This document shows positions 29,709 to 37,993 of a DNA stretch of 64,000 nucleotides, piece by piece (the first letter of the stretch is position 1; every line of letters begins with the position of its first letter). Position numbers and translations under genes: made by a program. Source of the stretch: Meridianimarinicoccus sp. MJW13 (GTDB lineage Bacteria; Pseudomonadota; Alphaproteobacteria; Rhodobacterales; Rhodobacteraceae). The DNA lies in assembly GCF_014901205.1 (NCBI RefSeq), contig NZ_JACNMU010000004.1:124001-188000 (forward strand), read 5' to 3'. Under the pieces are notes generated by a model. It saw nothing but the letters and a program-made list of their open reading frames with translations, did no database searches and was not told the DNA's origin.

Positions 29709-31019
29709 TCACAGTCCAACAAGGATCGAAGGCAACCAAGTCGCCAGCCAAGGGAACAGCAGCAGTGCCAGCAGCACCAGCCCCTGCGCCGCCACGAATG
29801 GCAACACGCCGCGATACATGTCCCCGTAGGTCATGTCCTTGGGCGCAATCGACCGCAGATAGAAAATCGACGGTGCCATCGGCGGGGTCAGATACGAGGT
29901 CTGGATCACCACCAGCACCAGCATCGCGAACCAGATCGGATCGATGCCAGCGCTGCGCACCAGCGGCGCGAAAATCGGCACGAAGATCAGCACGATGGAC
30001 ACCCAGTCCAGCACGAAGCCCGCGAAGAACACCACCAGAAGCAGGAAGGCGATCAGCCCGGCGTTGCCATAGCCGATCAGCTCTACCGTATCGCGCACCA
30101 GCCCGCTGCCGCCGGTCACGGCGAAGATGCTGGTGAACATGGTGCCGCCCGCCACGATCAGCATGATCATCGAGGTGATGCGCAGGGTAACCCCCAGGGC
30201 CTCGCGCAGCATGGTCAGGTTCAGTTCCCGGAACATCAGGGTCAGCACCAGTGTTCCGGCCGCGCCCACGGCGGCGGCTTCGGTGGCCGAAGCGGCCCCG
30301 GCCAGCAGCGAGCCCAGAACCATGCCGATCAGCAGCAGCGGCGGCAGCAGGGCCGTCGCGGTGATCCACAGCTTCTGGCCCAAGGGTATGGCGCGATCCT
30401 CACGGGGCAGCGAGGGCGCATCCTGCGGGCGGCGCAGGCTGCGCATCAGCACGTAGCCCACGAAGAAGGCGACCATCAGCGCACCGGGCAGCAGCGAGGC
30501 GGCGAAAAGCTGGCCGATGGAAAGCTGCGCGATGGAGGCATAGACCACCACGATGACCGAGGGTGGAATGATCGTGCCAAGGGATCCCCCGGCGCAGATG
30601 GTGCCCGCGATCAGGTCATTGCGATAGCCGACCCGACGCATCGCCGGGATGGCCATCAGGCCGACGACGATCTCGACCGCGCCAACGACGCCCGAAGCGG
30701 CGGCAAAGATCGCGCACATGGCGATGGTGGCCAGCGCCAGACCGCCGGGCATTCCACCCAGCCACAGTTGCAGCGCATGGAACAGCCGCCGGGCAATGCC
30801 CGAACGTTCCAGCACCGCGCCCATGAAGATGAACAGCGGGATCGCCGCCAGAACGAAGTTCGACGCTGTGTGCAGGAGCGGGCCGTAAAGTTGCAAGAAC
30901 AGCAGGTCGCCAAAGACCGTGTAGCCGAAGATGACCGAGACGATCATCATCGAAAACGCGACCGGGATCCCGGCAAAGACCAGCACGAAAAGCGTGGCAA
31001 ACATCAACAGGGGTGTCAT
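29709..31019 (-). CDS. dctM: TRAP transporter large permease (DctM family)
   Basis: A 436-residue membrane protein with about twelve hydrophobic segments, the channel subunit of a TRAP importer. Family features include IPLFIFMGAVLERSG and the helical hairpin region AGGSLGTIIPPSV. It forms a unit with DctQ (3 bases upstream) and DctP. Substrate is inferred to be hydroxyproline or a derivative from the operon. Confidence 0.93.
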   Translation of the reverse strand: MTPLLMFATLFVLVFAGIPVAFSMMIVSVIFGYTVFGDLLFLQLYGPLLHTASNFVLAAIPLFIFMGAVLERSGIARRLFHALQLWLGGMPGGLALATIAMCAIFAAASGVVGAVEIVVGLMAIPAMRRVGYRNDLIAGTICAGGSLGTIIPPSVIVVVYASIAQLSIGQLFAASLLPGALMVAFFVGYVLMRSLRRPQDAPSLPREDRAIPLGQKLWITATALLPPLLLIGMVLGSLLAGAASATEAAAVGAAGTLVLTLMFRELNLTMLREALGVTLRITSMIMLIVAGGTMFTSIFAVTGGSGLVRDTVELIGYGNAGLIAFLLLVVFFAGFVLDWVSIVLIFVPIFAPLVRSAGIDPIWFAMLVLVVIQTSYLTPPMAPSIFYLRSIAPKDMTYGDMYRGVLPFVAAQGLVLLALLLFPWLATWLPSILVGL

Positions 31020-31022
31020 GGA

Positions 31023-31571
31023 TCAGGACTCCGGTCCGGCGGCGGCGTCCGGTCCCGCATCGGGAAGCGTCTCGCCGGGGCGTTTTTCGCCGTTTGCATA
31101 TTTCAGGGCTTCGGCAAGGAATTGCAGGCAGAAGGCCAGCAGCCCGATGGCGATCACGGTGTAGAAGGGCCACATGAGCGGTGCCCAGGGGCTGACGTTC
31201 TCGACCTCGCCGGTGCGGAAGGCCTTCAGCGCCTTGCCCGCCGCCACCCAGGTCAGCGCCCCGGTGATCGGCACCATGACCAGCGCATAGACCGCCGCGT
31301 TCAGGATCTGTTGGGCGCGCAGGGGCATTTTCTGGGACAGGAAGTCGATGCGCACATGGGCTTCCTTGCGCAGCGAATAGGCCGCGCCCAGAAACACGAT
31401 GGAGCCGTTCAACATGTAGGAAATGTCGAATGCCCAGAGCGTGGGCGCGTTGAACGCATAGCGTGCGACGACCTCGTAGAGCATCGAGGCGATCATGGCG
31501 AGAATGGTCAACTGACCGATGACCCCCAGCCCGTTGGCCAGTCGTTCTACGGCGTTTGTGAATCTTTGCAT
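31023..31571 (-). CDS. dctQ: TRAP transporter small permease (DctQ family)
   Basis: A 182-residue protein with four membrane helices and the DctQ-type segment RKEAHVRIDFL. It lies between the dctP and dctM genes. The last 20 residues are Ala/Pro/Gly-rich and probably cytoplasmic. Confidence 0.92.
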   Translation of the reverse strand: MQRFTNAVERLANGLGVIGQLTILAMIASMLYEVVARYAFNAPTLWAFDISYMLNGSIVFLGAAYSLRKEAHVRIDFLSQKMPLRAQQILNAAVYALVMVPITGALTWVAAGKALKAFRTGEVENVSPWAPLMWPFYTVIAIGLLAFCLQFLAEALKYANGEKRPGETLPDAGPDAAAGPES

Positions 31572-31590
31572 GGCAGCCTCCGGGAGGGAT

Positions 31591-31622
31591 GCGCAGGCCG
31601 GCGGGAGAGGACCGGCCTGCGC
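31591..31622 (-). terminator. Intercistronic stem-loop after dctP
   Basis: An 11-bp perfect stem (GCGCAGGCCGG / CCGGCCTGCGC, 10-base loop) starts 12 bases after the dctP stop codon and precedes dctQ. Such hairpins usually stabilise or attenuate mRNA so that the binding protein is made in excess. Confidence 0.65.
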
Positions 31623-31634
31623 GGGGAGATGGGC

Positions 31635-32699
31635 TTACTGGGCGCTGTCGCGCACCAGGTAGATCGAGTTTTCAGCCCAGTTCGACTGGTAGGCCAGGTA
31701 GCTGTCCAGAACCTCCTGCGTGCGGGGGTTGCCGGCCTCGGCCTGCTCGGCGGCGCGGGCACGGGCCCAGTTGCGACCCGCTTCGCGGATCTTCTCGGAC
31801 TCGGCGCGGTCCATCAGCACCATTTCGACCTTTGTATCACGGTAGTCCGCCATAGCCTTGATGTCGGCATCCCCGAAGTGGGTGAAGCCTTCATAGGTGG
31901 TCAGCTTGGCGGCGGCGGTGATCAGGGTCTGCAGGTCGGCGGGCAGCGCGTCCCAGGTTTCCTGCTTGACGAAGACTTCCCACAGGAACGACGGCTGGTG
32001 CACGCCGGGCAGGATCAGGAAGGGCGCGACCTCGTGGAAGCCTTCCGAGAAGTTGGCGCCGGGGGTGGACCATTCCACAGCATCCACGCCCTTGCGCTGC
32101 AGCAGGGTGTAGATCTCGTTGCCGGGGACCACGGTGGGGATGGCGCCGAAGTCTTCCTGCATGACCGCCGCGAAGGCACCCGAGGTGCGGTACTTGACGC
32201 CTTTCAGGGCCTCGACGGTGTCAATCTTCACGTTGGAATGGGCCATGATTTCCGAGGTGCCGATGCCGACCACAAGGCTGTGCAGCCCCATGTCCTCGCG
32301 CCGAAACGCCTGCAGCAGTTCTTCGCCGCCGCCTTCATAGACCCAGTGCAGGGTCGCCTCGGGGGACATGCCGCCGGGGAAGCTGGCGAAGATCGCGTTG
32401 GTCGGATCCTGGTTGACCAGGTAGGAGGGCGTCGAATGCCCGGCCTCGACGATGCCGTCCTGCACGGATTCATAGGCCTTGAAGGCGGGCACGATGACGC
32501 CAGCGCCGAACGGTTCGATCTCGACCCGGCCCTGGGTCAGGGTTTCGACGTTGCCGGCAAAGCGTTCCATGAAGTTCTGGTAAAGGAACGAGCCTTCGCC
32601 AACGGCGGCGGTCATCTTCCATTCGACCTCGGCCGCGAAGGCGTTGCCGGATAGGGCAAGGGTGATCCCCGCCGCTGCAAATGTGGACATCCTGTTCAT
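31635..32699 (-). CDS. dctP: TRAP transporter solute-binding protein (DctP family)
   Basis: Periplasmic binding protein of 354 residues with a signal peptide ending near NAFAAEVEW. DctP-family regions include VEALKGVKYRTSG and DAVEWSTPGANFSEG, the substrate-binding segment; the family's carboxylate-binding Arg is in KYRTS. The ATG at 32699 has AGAGG 7 bases upstream; one at 32726 is less likely. It lies 46 bases after the epimerase gene in the same operon. Confidence 0.92.
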   Translation of the reverse strand: MNRMSTFAAAGITLALSGNAFAAEVEWKMTAAVGEGSFLYQNFMERFAGNVETLTQGRVEIEPFGAGVIVPAFKAYESVQDGIVEAGHSTPSYLVNQDPTNAIFASFPGGMSPEATLHWVYEGGGEELLQAFRREDMGLHSLVVGIGTSEIMAHSNVKIDTVEALKGVKYRTSGAFAAVMQEDFGAIPTVVPGNEIYTLLQRKGVDAVEWSTPGANFSEGFHEVAPFLILPGVHQPSFLWEVFVKQETWDALPADLQTLITAAAKLTTYEGFTHFGDADIKAMADYRDTKVEMVLMDRAESEKIREAGRNWARARAAEQAEAGNPRTQEVLDSYLAYQSNWAENSIYLVRDSAQ

Positions 32700-32745
32700 G
32701 TTCAGACCTCTTTGAGTTGGAACCATGGTGGAAGTTGGGGTGGTG

Positions 32746-33696
32746 TCAGCCGTTTCCGGCGAACACCGTGGGTATGCCGTCCCGGAAGGGATCTTCCGGA
32801 TCGAAGACCAGCGTGCTTTCAGCCATGATGAAGGCCTGGCCGGTCAAGGTTGGGATCACGCCGCCGGTCGGGCCGGGCTGCCAGGACAGCCAGTAGGACG
32901 AGCCGATGACGCTTTCCTGGGTGATCTCTGTGCCCGGTGCGAGACGACCATCGGCGGCCAGACAGGCCAGCCGCGCCGAACTGCCGGTGCCGCAGGGTGA
33001 GCGGTCATAGGCATCGTCCGGGCAGAGTACGAAGTTGCGGCTGTGGACGTTCGACCCCGGCACCTCGTCCTGAAAGATCACGTGGTCGATGGGCGTGTCC
33101 GGTCCGCCGCCGACGCCCTGCGCATTGGCCGCCGTGCGGATGGCGACCGCCAGGTCGGTCAGCGCGCGGATGTTGTCGGGGCGTACTGGCAGGGGGCTGG
33201 GCTCGACGATGAAGAACCAGTTGCCGCCGTAGGCCACATCGCCGGTCACGGTGCCAAAGTCCGGCACCACGACCTCGGCCGCCTTCTGCACGCGGCGGCT
33301 TTCGATGTTGGTGACCTGCACGGTGTGGGTGTCGATCAGGGTCACCGTGACCACCCCGGCCGGGGTTTCGATCCGGTGGGTGCCGGGGGCGATCCGGCCA
33401 AGGTGAGCCAGCGTTACCGTCAGACCGATGGTGCCGTGGCCGCACATGCCCAGCACCGCACCGGCATCGAAATAGATCACGCCGGTGACGCAATCGGGAT
33501 CGGTGGGCGGCACCAGCAGGGCGCCCACCATGGCCGGCTGGCCGCGCGGTTCTTGCATCACACCGTTGCAGAAAGCGGTATGATCGCGGGCCAGCCGCCG
33601 CGCCTGTTCGGCCAATGGCCCGGTTCCAAGATCCGGGCCACCGTCGAGGATCACGCGCGTCGGCTCACCGCCGGTATGGCTGTCGACTACATGCAT
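32746..33696 (-). CDS. 4-hydroxyproline epimerase
   Basis: A 316-residue proline racemase-family enzyme with both catalytic Cys: Cys85 in GMCGHGTIG and Cys235 in DRSPCGTGSS. This pair, with the neighbouring dehydrogenase, deaminase and semialdehyde dehydrogenase, identifies it as the epimerase turning trans-4-hydroxy-L-proline into cis-4-hydroxy-D-proline. Start ATG at 33696 (MHVVDSHTGGEP, the standard family N-terminus); it overlaps the deaminase stop by 10 bases. A start at 33726 adds ten atypical residues. Confidence 0.92.
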   Translation of the reverse strand: MHVVDSHTGGEPTRVILDGGPDLGTGPLAEQARRLARDHTAFCNGVMQEPRGQPAMVGALLVPPTDPDCVTGVIYFDAGAVLGMCGHGTIGLTVTLAHLGRIAPGTHRIETPAGVVTVTLIDTHTVQVTNIESRRVQKAAEVVVPDFGTVTGDVAYGGNWFFIVEPSPLPVRPDNIRALTDLAVAIRTAANAQGVGGGPDTPIDHVIFQDEVPGSNVHSRNFVLCPDDAYDRSPCGTGSSARLACLAADGRLAPGTEITQESVIGSSYWLSWQPGPTGGVIPTLTGQAFIMAESTLVFDPEDPFRDGIPTVFAGNG

Positions 33697-34646
33697 TCGG
33701 CGATGATCCCGCCCTGCTTGGACCAATCCGCGAACCAGGTGCGGAACAGGTCATACTGCTGTTCGCAGTAGTTGCGCTGTGCATCGGTCAGCGCATCGGT
33801 CTCGTTGAAGTGCAGCCGATACTCTTCCTCGCCGTTCAGAACCAGCAGGTGCTTGTAGTAAAGGATCAGGTCCGGGCCTTCGTCGAAGGTGGACAGCACA
33901 TGGATGGCCTCGGTCAGTTCCAGCGCGCGCTGGCGGGCTTCGGCGTGACCTGCGGCGGCTTTCTTCGACAGGCGGGCCAGCAGCAGCGCTTCTTTCGGCA
34001 GGGCGCAGCCGATCCCGGTGATCGAGCCGGTGGCGCCGCAGTTGACGAAACCGTGGTAGACCTCGGTATCGACGCCGACCATCAGGGTTACCTGATCGTC
34101 CTGGCTGGTGATGTGCTCGGCGGCGTAGCGCAGGTCGGCCTTGCCGCCGAATTCCTTGAAGCCGATCAGGTTCTTGTGCTCGGCGCGCAGCGAGAAGAAC
34201 AGATCGGCGCGGGTGGCGAACCCGTAGACAGGGCTGTTGTAGATCACCGCAGGCACGTCCGGGGCGGCGTCGAGGATGGCCTTGAAGTGGAACCGCTGCG
34301 CGGTGGCCGAGCTGCCGCGCGACAACACGCGGGGGATCACCATCAGGCCGGCGGCGCCGACGCTCTGGGCATGGGCCGCATGGGCGGCGGCGGCCTGGCT
34401 GTTGACCGCACCGGTGCCGACCACCACCGGAAGACCGGCGTCGACCAGACGGGCGACGCCTTCCATGCGCTGTGCATCGGTCAGCAGCGGCCAGTCACCC
34501 ATGGATCCGCAATAGACCACCGCCGACATGCCCGCGTCGATCATCTCGTGGCCCTTTTTCACAAGGGAATCGAAATTGGGGGTGCGGTCGTCGTTGCAGG
34601 GGGTCATCAGGGCCGGCATCGTGCCGGTGAAAACGTTCGAAGACAT
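33687..34646 (-). CDS. DHDPS-family Delta1-pyrroline-4-hydroxy-2-carboxylate deaminase
   Basis: A 319-residue class I aldolase-fold enzyme of the dihydrodipicolinate synthase/N-acetylneuraminate lyase family. The Schiff-base Lys is Lys164 in LIGFKEFGG, the conserved Tyr is in VIYNSPVYG (about 136), and the N-terminal GSMGDWPLLT replaces the usual GTTGE loop. In hydroxyproline pathways it deaminates pyrroline-4-hydroxy-2-carboxylate to 2-oxoglutarate semialdehyde. GGAG precedes the ATG at 34646 by 6 bases. Confidence 0.88.
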   Translation of the reverse strand: MSSNVFTGTMPALMTPCNDDRTPNFDSLVKKGHEMIDAGMSAVVYCGSMGDWPLLTDAQRMEGVARLVDAGLPVVVGTGAVNSQAAAAHAAHAQSVGAAGLMVIPRVLSRGSSATAQRFHFKAILDAAPDVPAVIYNSPVYGFATRADLFFSLRAEHKNLIGFKEFGGKADLRYAAEHITSQDDQVTLMVGVDTEVYHGFVNCGATGSITGIGCALPKEALLLARLSKKAAAGHAEARQRALELTEAIHVLSTFDEGPDLILYYKHLLVLNGEEEYRLHFNETDALTDAQRNYCEQQYDLFRTWFADWSKQGGIIAECM

Positions 34647-34711
34647 TGTAGGCTCCATTCACTAGTAGATCTGTCCGCCGCGACGGGCGGTGCCAGGGTT
34701 GAAAAAAGGCC

Positions 34712-35434
34712 TCACCGCACGTTGGCGAGGAACTTTCGGGTATGTTCGGACAGGGCGTTGCCGAAGATCTGCGAGGGCGGTCCGATTTCCTCCATCACGC
34801 CCTTGTGGAAGTAGGCTACCCGGTCGGACACATCGCGGGCAAAGCCCATCTCGTGCGTCACGCAGATCATCGTCATGCCCTCCTCGGCCAGCAGGCGCAT
34901 GGTGTCCAGCACCTCGCCCACCAGCTCGGGATCCAGCGCCGAGGTGGCCTCGTCGAACAGCATGTAGGTCGGCTCCATCGCCAGCGCGCGGGCAATCGCC
35001 AGCCGCTGCTGCTGGCCGCCCGACAGGGCACTGGGATAGACATCCAGCTTGTCGCCCAGACCAACGTGCCGGAGCTGACGGAAGGCGATCTCGCGGGCCT
35101 GGTCCCGTGGCAGCTTCTTGACGATCTTCAGGGCCAGTTCGACGTTCTGCTGCGCGGTCAGATGCGGAAAGCTGTTCCACTGCTGGAACACCATGCCCAG
35201 CTTCGTGCGCAGCTTGTTGATGTCGGTGCCCTTGGCATGCACGTCGGTGCCGTCGACGGTGACACTGCCGCCCTGGATCGGTTCCAGCCCGTTGATGCAA
35301 TAAAGCAGCGTCGACTTGCCAGAGCCCGAGGCGCCGATGACGGACAGCACCTCGCCCTTTTCCACGTCCAGGTTGATCCCCTTGAGAACGTGCAGAGAGC
35401 CGAAGTACTTGTGAAGGTCGCGGATGGAGATCAT
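34712..35434 (-). CDS. Polar amino acid ABC transporter ATPase
   Basis: A 240-residue GlnQ/HisP-type ATPase with Walker A GASGSGKST, signature LSGGQQQR and Walker [14 protein letters not shown]. Works with the two permeases and the binding protein upstream. Start at an ATGA overlap with the first permease. Substrate inferred to be hydroxyproline or a related imino acid from its operon. Confidence 0.93.
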   Translation of the reverse strand: MISIRDLHKYFGSLHVLKGINLDVEKGEVLSVIGASGSGKSTLLYCINGLEPIQGGSVTVDGTDVHAKGTDINKLRTKLGMVFQQWNSFPHLTAQQNVELALKIVKKLPRDQAREIAFRQLRHVGLGDKLDVYPSALSGGQQQRLAIARALAMEPTYMLFDEATSALDPELVGEVLDTMRLLAEEGMTMICVTHEMGFARDVSDRVAYFHKGVMEEIGPPSQIFGNALSEHTRKFLANVR

Positions 35435-36093
35435 TGGGCCCACCTGTTTTCAAGATGCGAGGCGTAGCGGGACAGCGGGTAGGACAATGCGAAGTAGAAC
35501 GCGCCCGCGACGGTCAGGATCAGGAAAGGCTCCTGGGTGCGGGTGATCAGGATCTGGCTGGCTTTCAGCAGCTCGACATAGCCCAGCACCGACACAAGCG
35601 CGCTGTCCTTCATCACCCCAAGGGCAACCCCCACCCACGAGGGGAAAACGGCACGCCCGCCGATGGGCAGCACAACGTGGCGCAGGTCCTGCCAATAGCT
35701 CATGCCGAGGCTGCGGGCGGCGCGGCGCATGGGCAGGCCCACCGCCTCGATCCCGCCACGGGCGACATTGGCGACCAGCGCGGCCGTGTAAATCGTCAGG
35801 ATCACCAGCCCCGAGGCGAAGGGATCCAGGTTCAGCCCCACGATGGGCGCGAAGTTGTAGAACAGCACCAGCTGAATGATCAGTGGAACCGACCGGAAGA
35901 TGTCGAGCACCGGGGCGATGGTCAACGTGGCGATCCAGCGGCCCTCGTAGAGGATCCAGCCGAAGATCGCCCCAAGTACCGTACCGATCGATATCGACAG
36001 CACCGAGATCCAGAGCGTGCGCAGCGCCGCTTCGCCCAGAAACAGAAGGTCGTAGGGGGTGAAGCCGCTGAAGAAGGATTGCGTGGTTTCCAT
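35431..36093 (-). CDS. Polar amino acid ABC transporter permease 1
   Basis: A 220-residue membrane protein of the His/Glu/Gln/Arg/opine permease family with about five helices and the EAA-type loop AVGLPMRRAARSLGMSYWQ. Pairs with the permease at 36103-36765, from which it is separated by 9 bases. Confidence 0.92.
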   Translation of the reverse strand: METTQSFFSGFTPYDLLFLGEAALRTLWISVLSISIGTVLGAIFGWILYEGRWIATLTIAPVLDIFRSVPLIIQLVLFYNFAPIVGLNLDPFASGLVILTIYTAALVANVARGGIEAVGLPMRRAARSLGMSYWQDLRHVVLPIGGRAVFPSWVGVALGVMKDSALVSVLGYVELLKASQILITRTQEPFLILTVAGAFYFALSYPLSRYASHLENRWAQ

Positions 36094-36102
36094 CCTGTCC
36101 TC

Positions 36103-36765
36103 TCAGTACCGGAACAGCCGGGTGGCCAGCAGGCGTGACGACAACAGGATCACCTTGACGATGGCATAGTAGATCACGGCGGTGACGGCGAAGTATTCGA
36201 AGATGCGGAAGGTGCGGCTGGCGAAGAACTGGGTCTCGCCGCTGAGTTCACGAAAGCCCACCAGCATCCCCAGCGAGGACATCAGCACGGCCCAGACCAT
36301 CTGGTTGGTGATCGGGTGATAGACGATGCGGAAAACCTGCGGGATGATCACCCGCGTATAGGTCTGCCAGGGCGTCATGCCGAGGCTGCGGGCGGCGCGG
36401 ACCTGGGTGTCGGGCACGGCCTGAAAGCCGCCGCGGAAGTTTTCCGCCAGATAGCCCGCGCAGTTGAAGGTCAGCCCGGTCAGCACGATCAGATAGGGCG
36501 ACAGGTGCAGGCCGAAGGCACCCAGCCCGAAGCCGAAGAAGAACAGCTGGAACAAGGCGGGCGTATTGCGCGCCAGTTCGACCCAGGAGGTTGCGAACCA
36601 CCGCGCCGGACCCGTCATGTGCAGCCGGATCAGCGCCAGGCACAGGCCGATGAGGATGCCGAGGATCATCGCCAGAACCGCGACCTGCAGGGTCAGCAAG
36701 GCCGCCTCCAGCAGATCCGGCAGGCTCTTCATCACGGGCCGCCAGTGGAAATTATAGTCGAACAT
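36103..36765 (-). CDS. Polar amino acid ABC transporter permease 2
   Basis: A 220-residue permease of the same family, with the coupling loop VRAARSLGMTPWQTY and the segment ELARNTPALFQLFFFG seen in HisM/GlnP-type proteins. Second membrane subunit of the ABC importer. Confidence 0.92.
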   Translation of the reverse strand: MFDYNFHWRPVMKSLPDLLEAALLTLQVAVLAMILGILIGLCLALIRLHMTGPARWFATSWVELARNTPALFQLFFFGFGLGAFGLHLSPYLIVLTGLTFNCAGYLAENFRGGFQAVPDTQVRAARSLGMTPWQTYTRVIIPQVFRIVYHPITNQMVWAVLMSSLGMLVGFRELSGETQFFASRTFRIFEYFAVTAVIYYAIVKVILLSSRLLATRLFRY

Positions 36766-36824
36766 GGGAGATGTGCTCCGGATCCCTGCCGGACAGCGCC
36801 GACAGGGAGGGTTTCACGGACGGA

Positions 36825-37625
36825 TCAGTACATCACGCCGGGAATGCGCAACTCGGGCGCCTCGCCCCCGACATAGTGGCTCCACAACTCCTGATAGCGA
36901 CCGCTGCGCACCTGATGGGTGATGAACAGGTTGAGATAGTTCAGCCAGGTCACATCCTCGCGCTTGCCCACGACCGAGGTATAGTCGGTGGTCCAGGGCA
37001 TCCGCGGGCCGGGGTCGATGGTGTCGTACTGCTGGGTGATCGGCAGGACGGCGGTGTTGGTGGTGATGCCGATGTCGGCCTTGCCCTGTGCCACGGCAAG
37101 GAACACCTCGTTCTCGGACTGGTAGCCCTGATAGTTGCCTTCTTCGCCCCATTCGGCGGCGATCTTCAGCCACTCCTGCTCGGGCACGGTGCCGATGGCG
37201 GCGGCGACGCGCTTGCCGCGGATGTCCTCGAAGCTCTCGATGCCACTGTCTTTGTGCACCACGCCCTGGGCGTAGTAGATGGCATAGGGAATGGTGAAAC
37301 CGACGGTGCGGGCACGCGCCAGGCTGTCGGAAGTGGCCCCGAACACCACGTCGGCGCGGCCGGTCACGATCACCGGCAGACGTTCGGCCCAGGTCACCGG
37401 CAGGATCTCGGCCTCGACCTCAAGCGCGGCGGCGAGATCGTTGCAATAGTCCACGTCGTAACCTGCGGGCTGGTTCTTGGCATCGCGATAGCCGATCGGC
37501 GGGAAGTCCAGAACGACGCCGCACCGCAGAGTGCCCCGATCAACCACATCATCCAGTGTATCCGCGAGTGTCGGTGTCATCGATACCAGCGAGAGCGCCG
37601 CGGCGACGGCCATTGTTTTTAGCAT
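36825..37625 (-). CDS. Polar amino acid ABC transporter binding protein
   Basis: A 266-residue family 3 extracellular binding protein with a signal peptide (MLKTMAVAAALSLVSM to about residue 22, TLA-D cut). It has GTLRCGVVLDFPPIGYRD at the start and a ligand-pocket segment GRADVVFGATSDSLARAR. First gene of the twelve-gene minus-strand hydroxyproline operon. GGAGG lies 6 bases before the ATG at 37625, and an operator-like repeat lies just upstream. A frame to 37712 is not supported. Confidence 0.92.
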   Translation of the reverse strand: MLKTMAVAAALSLVSMTPTLADTLDDVVDRGTLRCGVVLDFPPIGYRDAKNQPAGYDVDYCNDLAAALEVEAEILPVTWAERLPVIVTGRADVVFGATSDSLARARTVGFTIPYAIYYAQGVVHKDSGIESFEDIRGKRVAAAIGTVPEQEWLKIAAEWGEEGNYQGYQSENEVFLAVAQGKADIGITTNTAVLPITQQYDTIDPGPRMPWTTDYTSVVGKREDVTWLNYLNLFITHQVRSGRYQELWSHYVGGEAPELRIPGVMY

Positions 37626-37653
37626 TTGTGCCTCCGTTGTTGGTAATGATTCG

Positions 37654-37676
37654 ATACGGGATATTGTATCCAAAAT
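37654..37676. promoter_or_regulatory. Operator-like repeats before the hydroxyproline operon
   Basis: ATACGGGATA (37654-37663) is the inverted core of the site at 25191-25207, and TATTGTATCCAAAAT (37662-37676) is the inverted copy of the site before gntR. A possible -10 (TACAAT on the minus strand) lies within it. Both elements fall 29-51 bases before the first start codon of the operon. Confidence 0.6.
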
Positions 37677-37935
37677 CCACATGAATCTCGAAAATCCCGG
37701 CTTAAGCGCCATTTGGCCGTGAAATTCAGCGGTACTGCTTAAATATTAGGCGAATTGGGGCGTGGGTGGGCAAGGGCGCAAAGCCATGTCGCCAGACTCC
37801 GGATGGCCGATGTGCGGTGCTGCCAGTTGGCGCGGACCGTCGAACGGGACCGCCGCAAGGGCCGCCCCCGGCCCTGGGCCCGGCTGTGCCCCTTGCGGGA
37901 TATCCGGATCAGGGGCCGACGCCGTGCCAAAGGGT

Positions 37936-37964
37936 TTGACAGGGCCGGAAAGCCTCCATAACCT
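37936..37964 (+). promoter_or_regulatory. Sigma70-type promoter of the TTT operon
   Basis: TTGACA (37936-37941) and TAACCT (37959-37964) are 17 bases apart. The -10 overlaps the first bases of the palindromic operator, so repressor binding would block the promoter. Confidence 0.55.
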
Positions 37965-37976
37965 ACCACATGGTAG
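37963..37976. promoter_or_regulatory. TetR-type operator, copy 1
   Basis: CTACCACATGGTAG is a perfect 6-2-6 palindrome at the tctC promoter, 18 bases before the start codon. The same pattern CTACYNNNTGGTAG recurs twice near 44150. Confidence 0.7.
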
Positions 37977-37993
37977 ATAGCGGAGGAGATACC

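Larger units (their letters stand above)
37626..37993. other. Divergent intergenic region, 368 bases
   Basis: Holds the GntR-type operator repeats near its left end, then about 250 bases without a supported gene, and at its right end the tctC promoter with a TetR-type operator (37936-37976). Short reading frames here on both strands show no ribosome site or recognisable product. Confidence 0.7.

Noticed and set aside
30768-32654. Plus-strand 628-codon frame across the TRAP genes
   Set aside because: Runs antisense over three well-identified transporter genes and has a biased, motif-free product.
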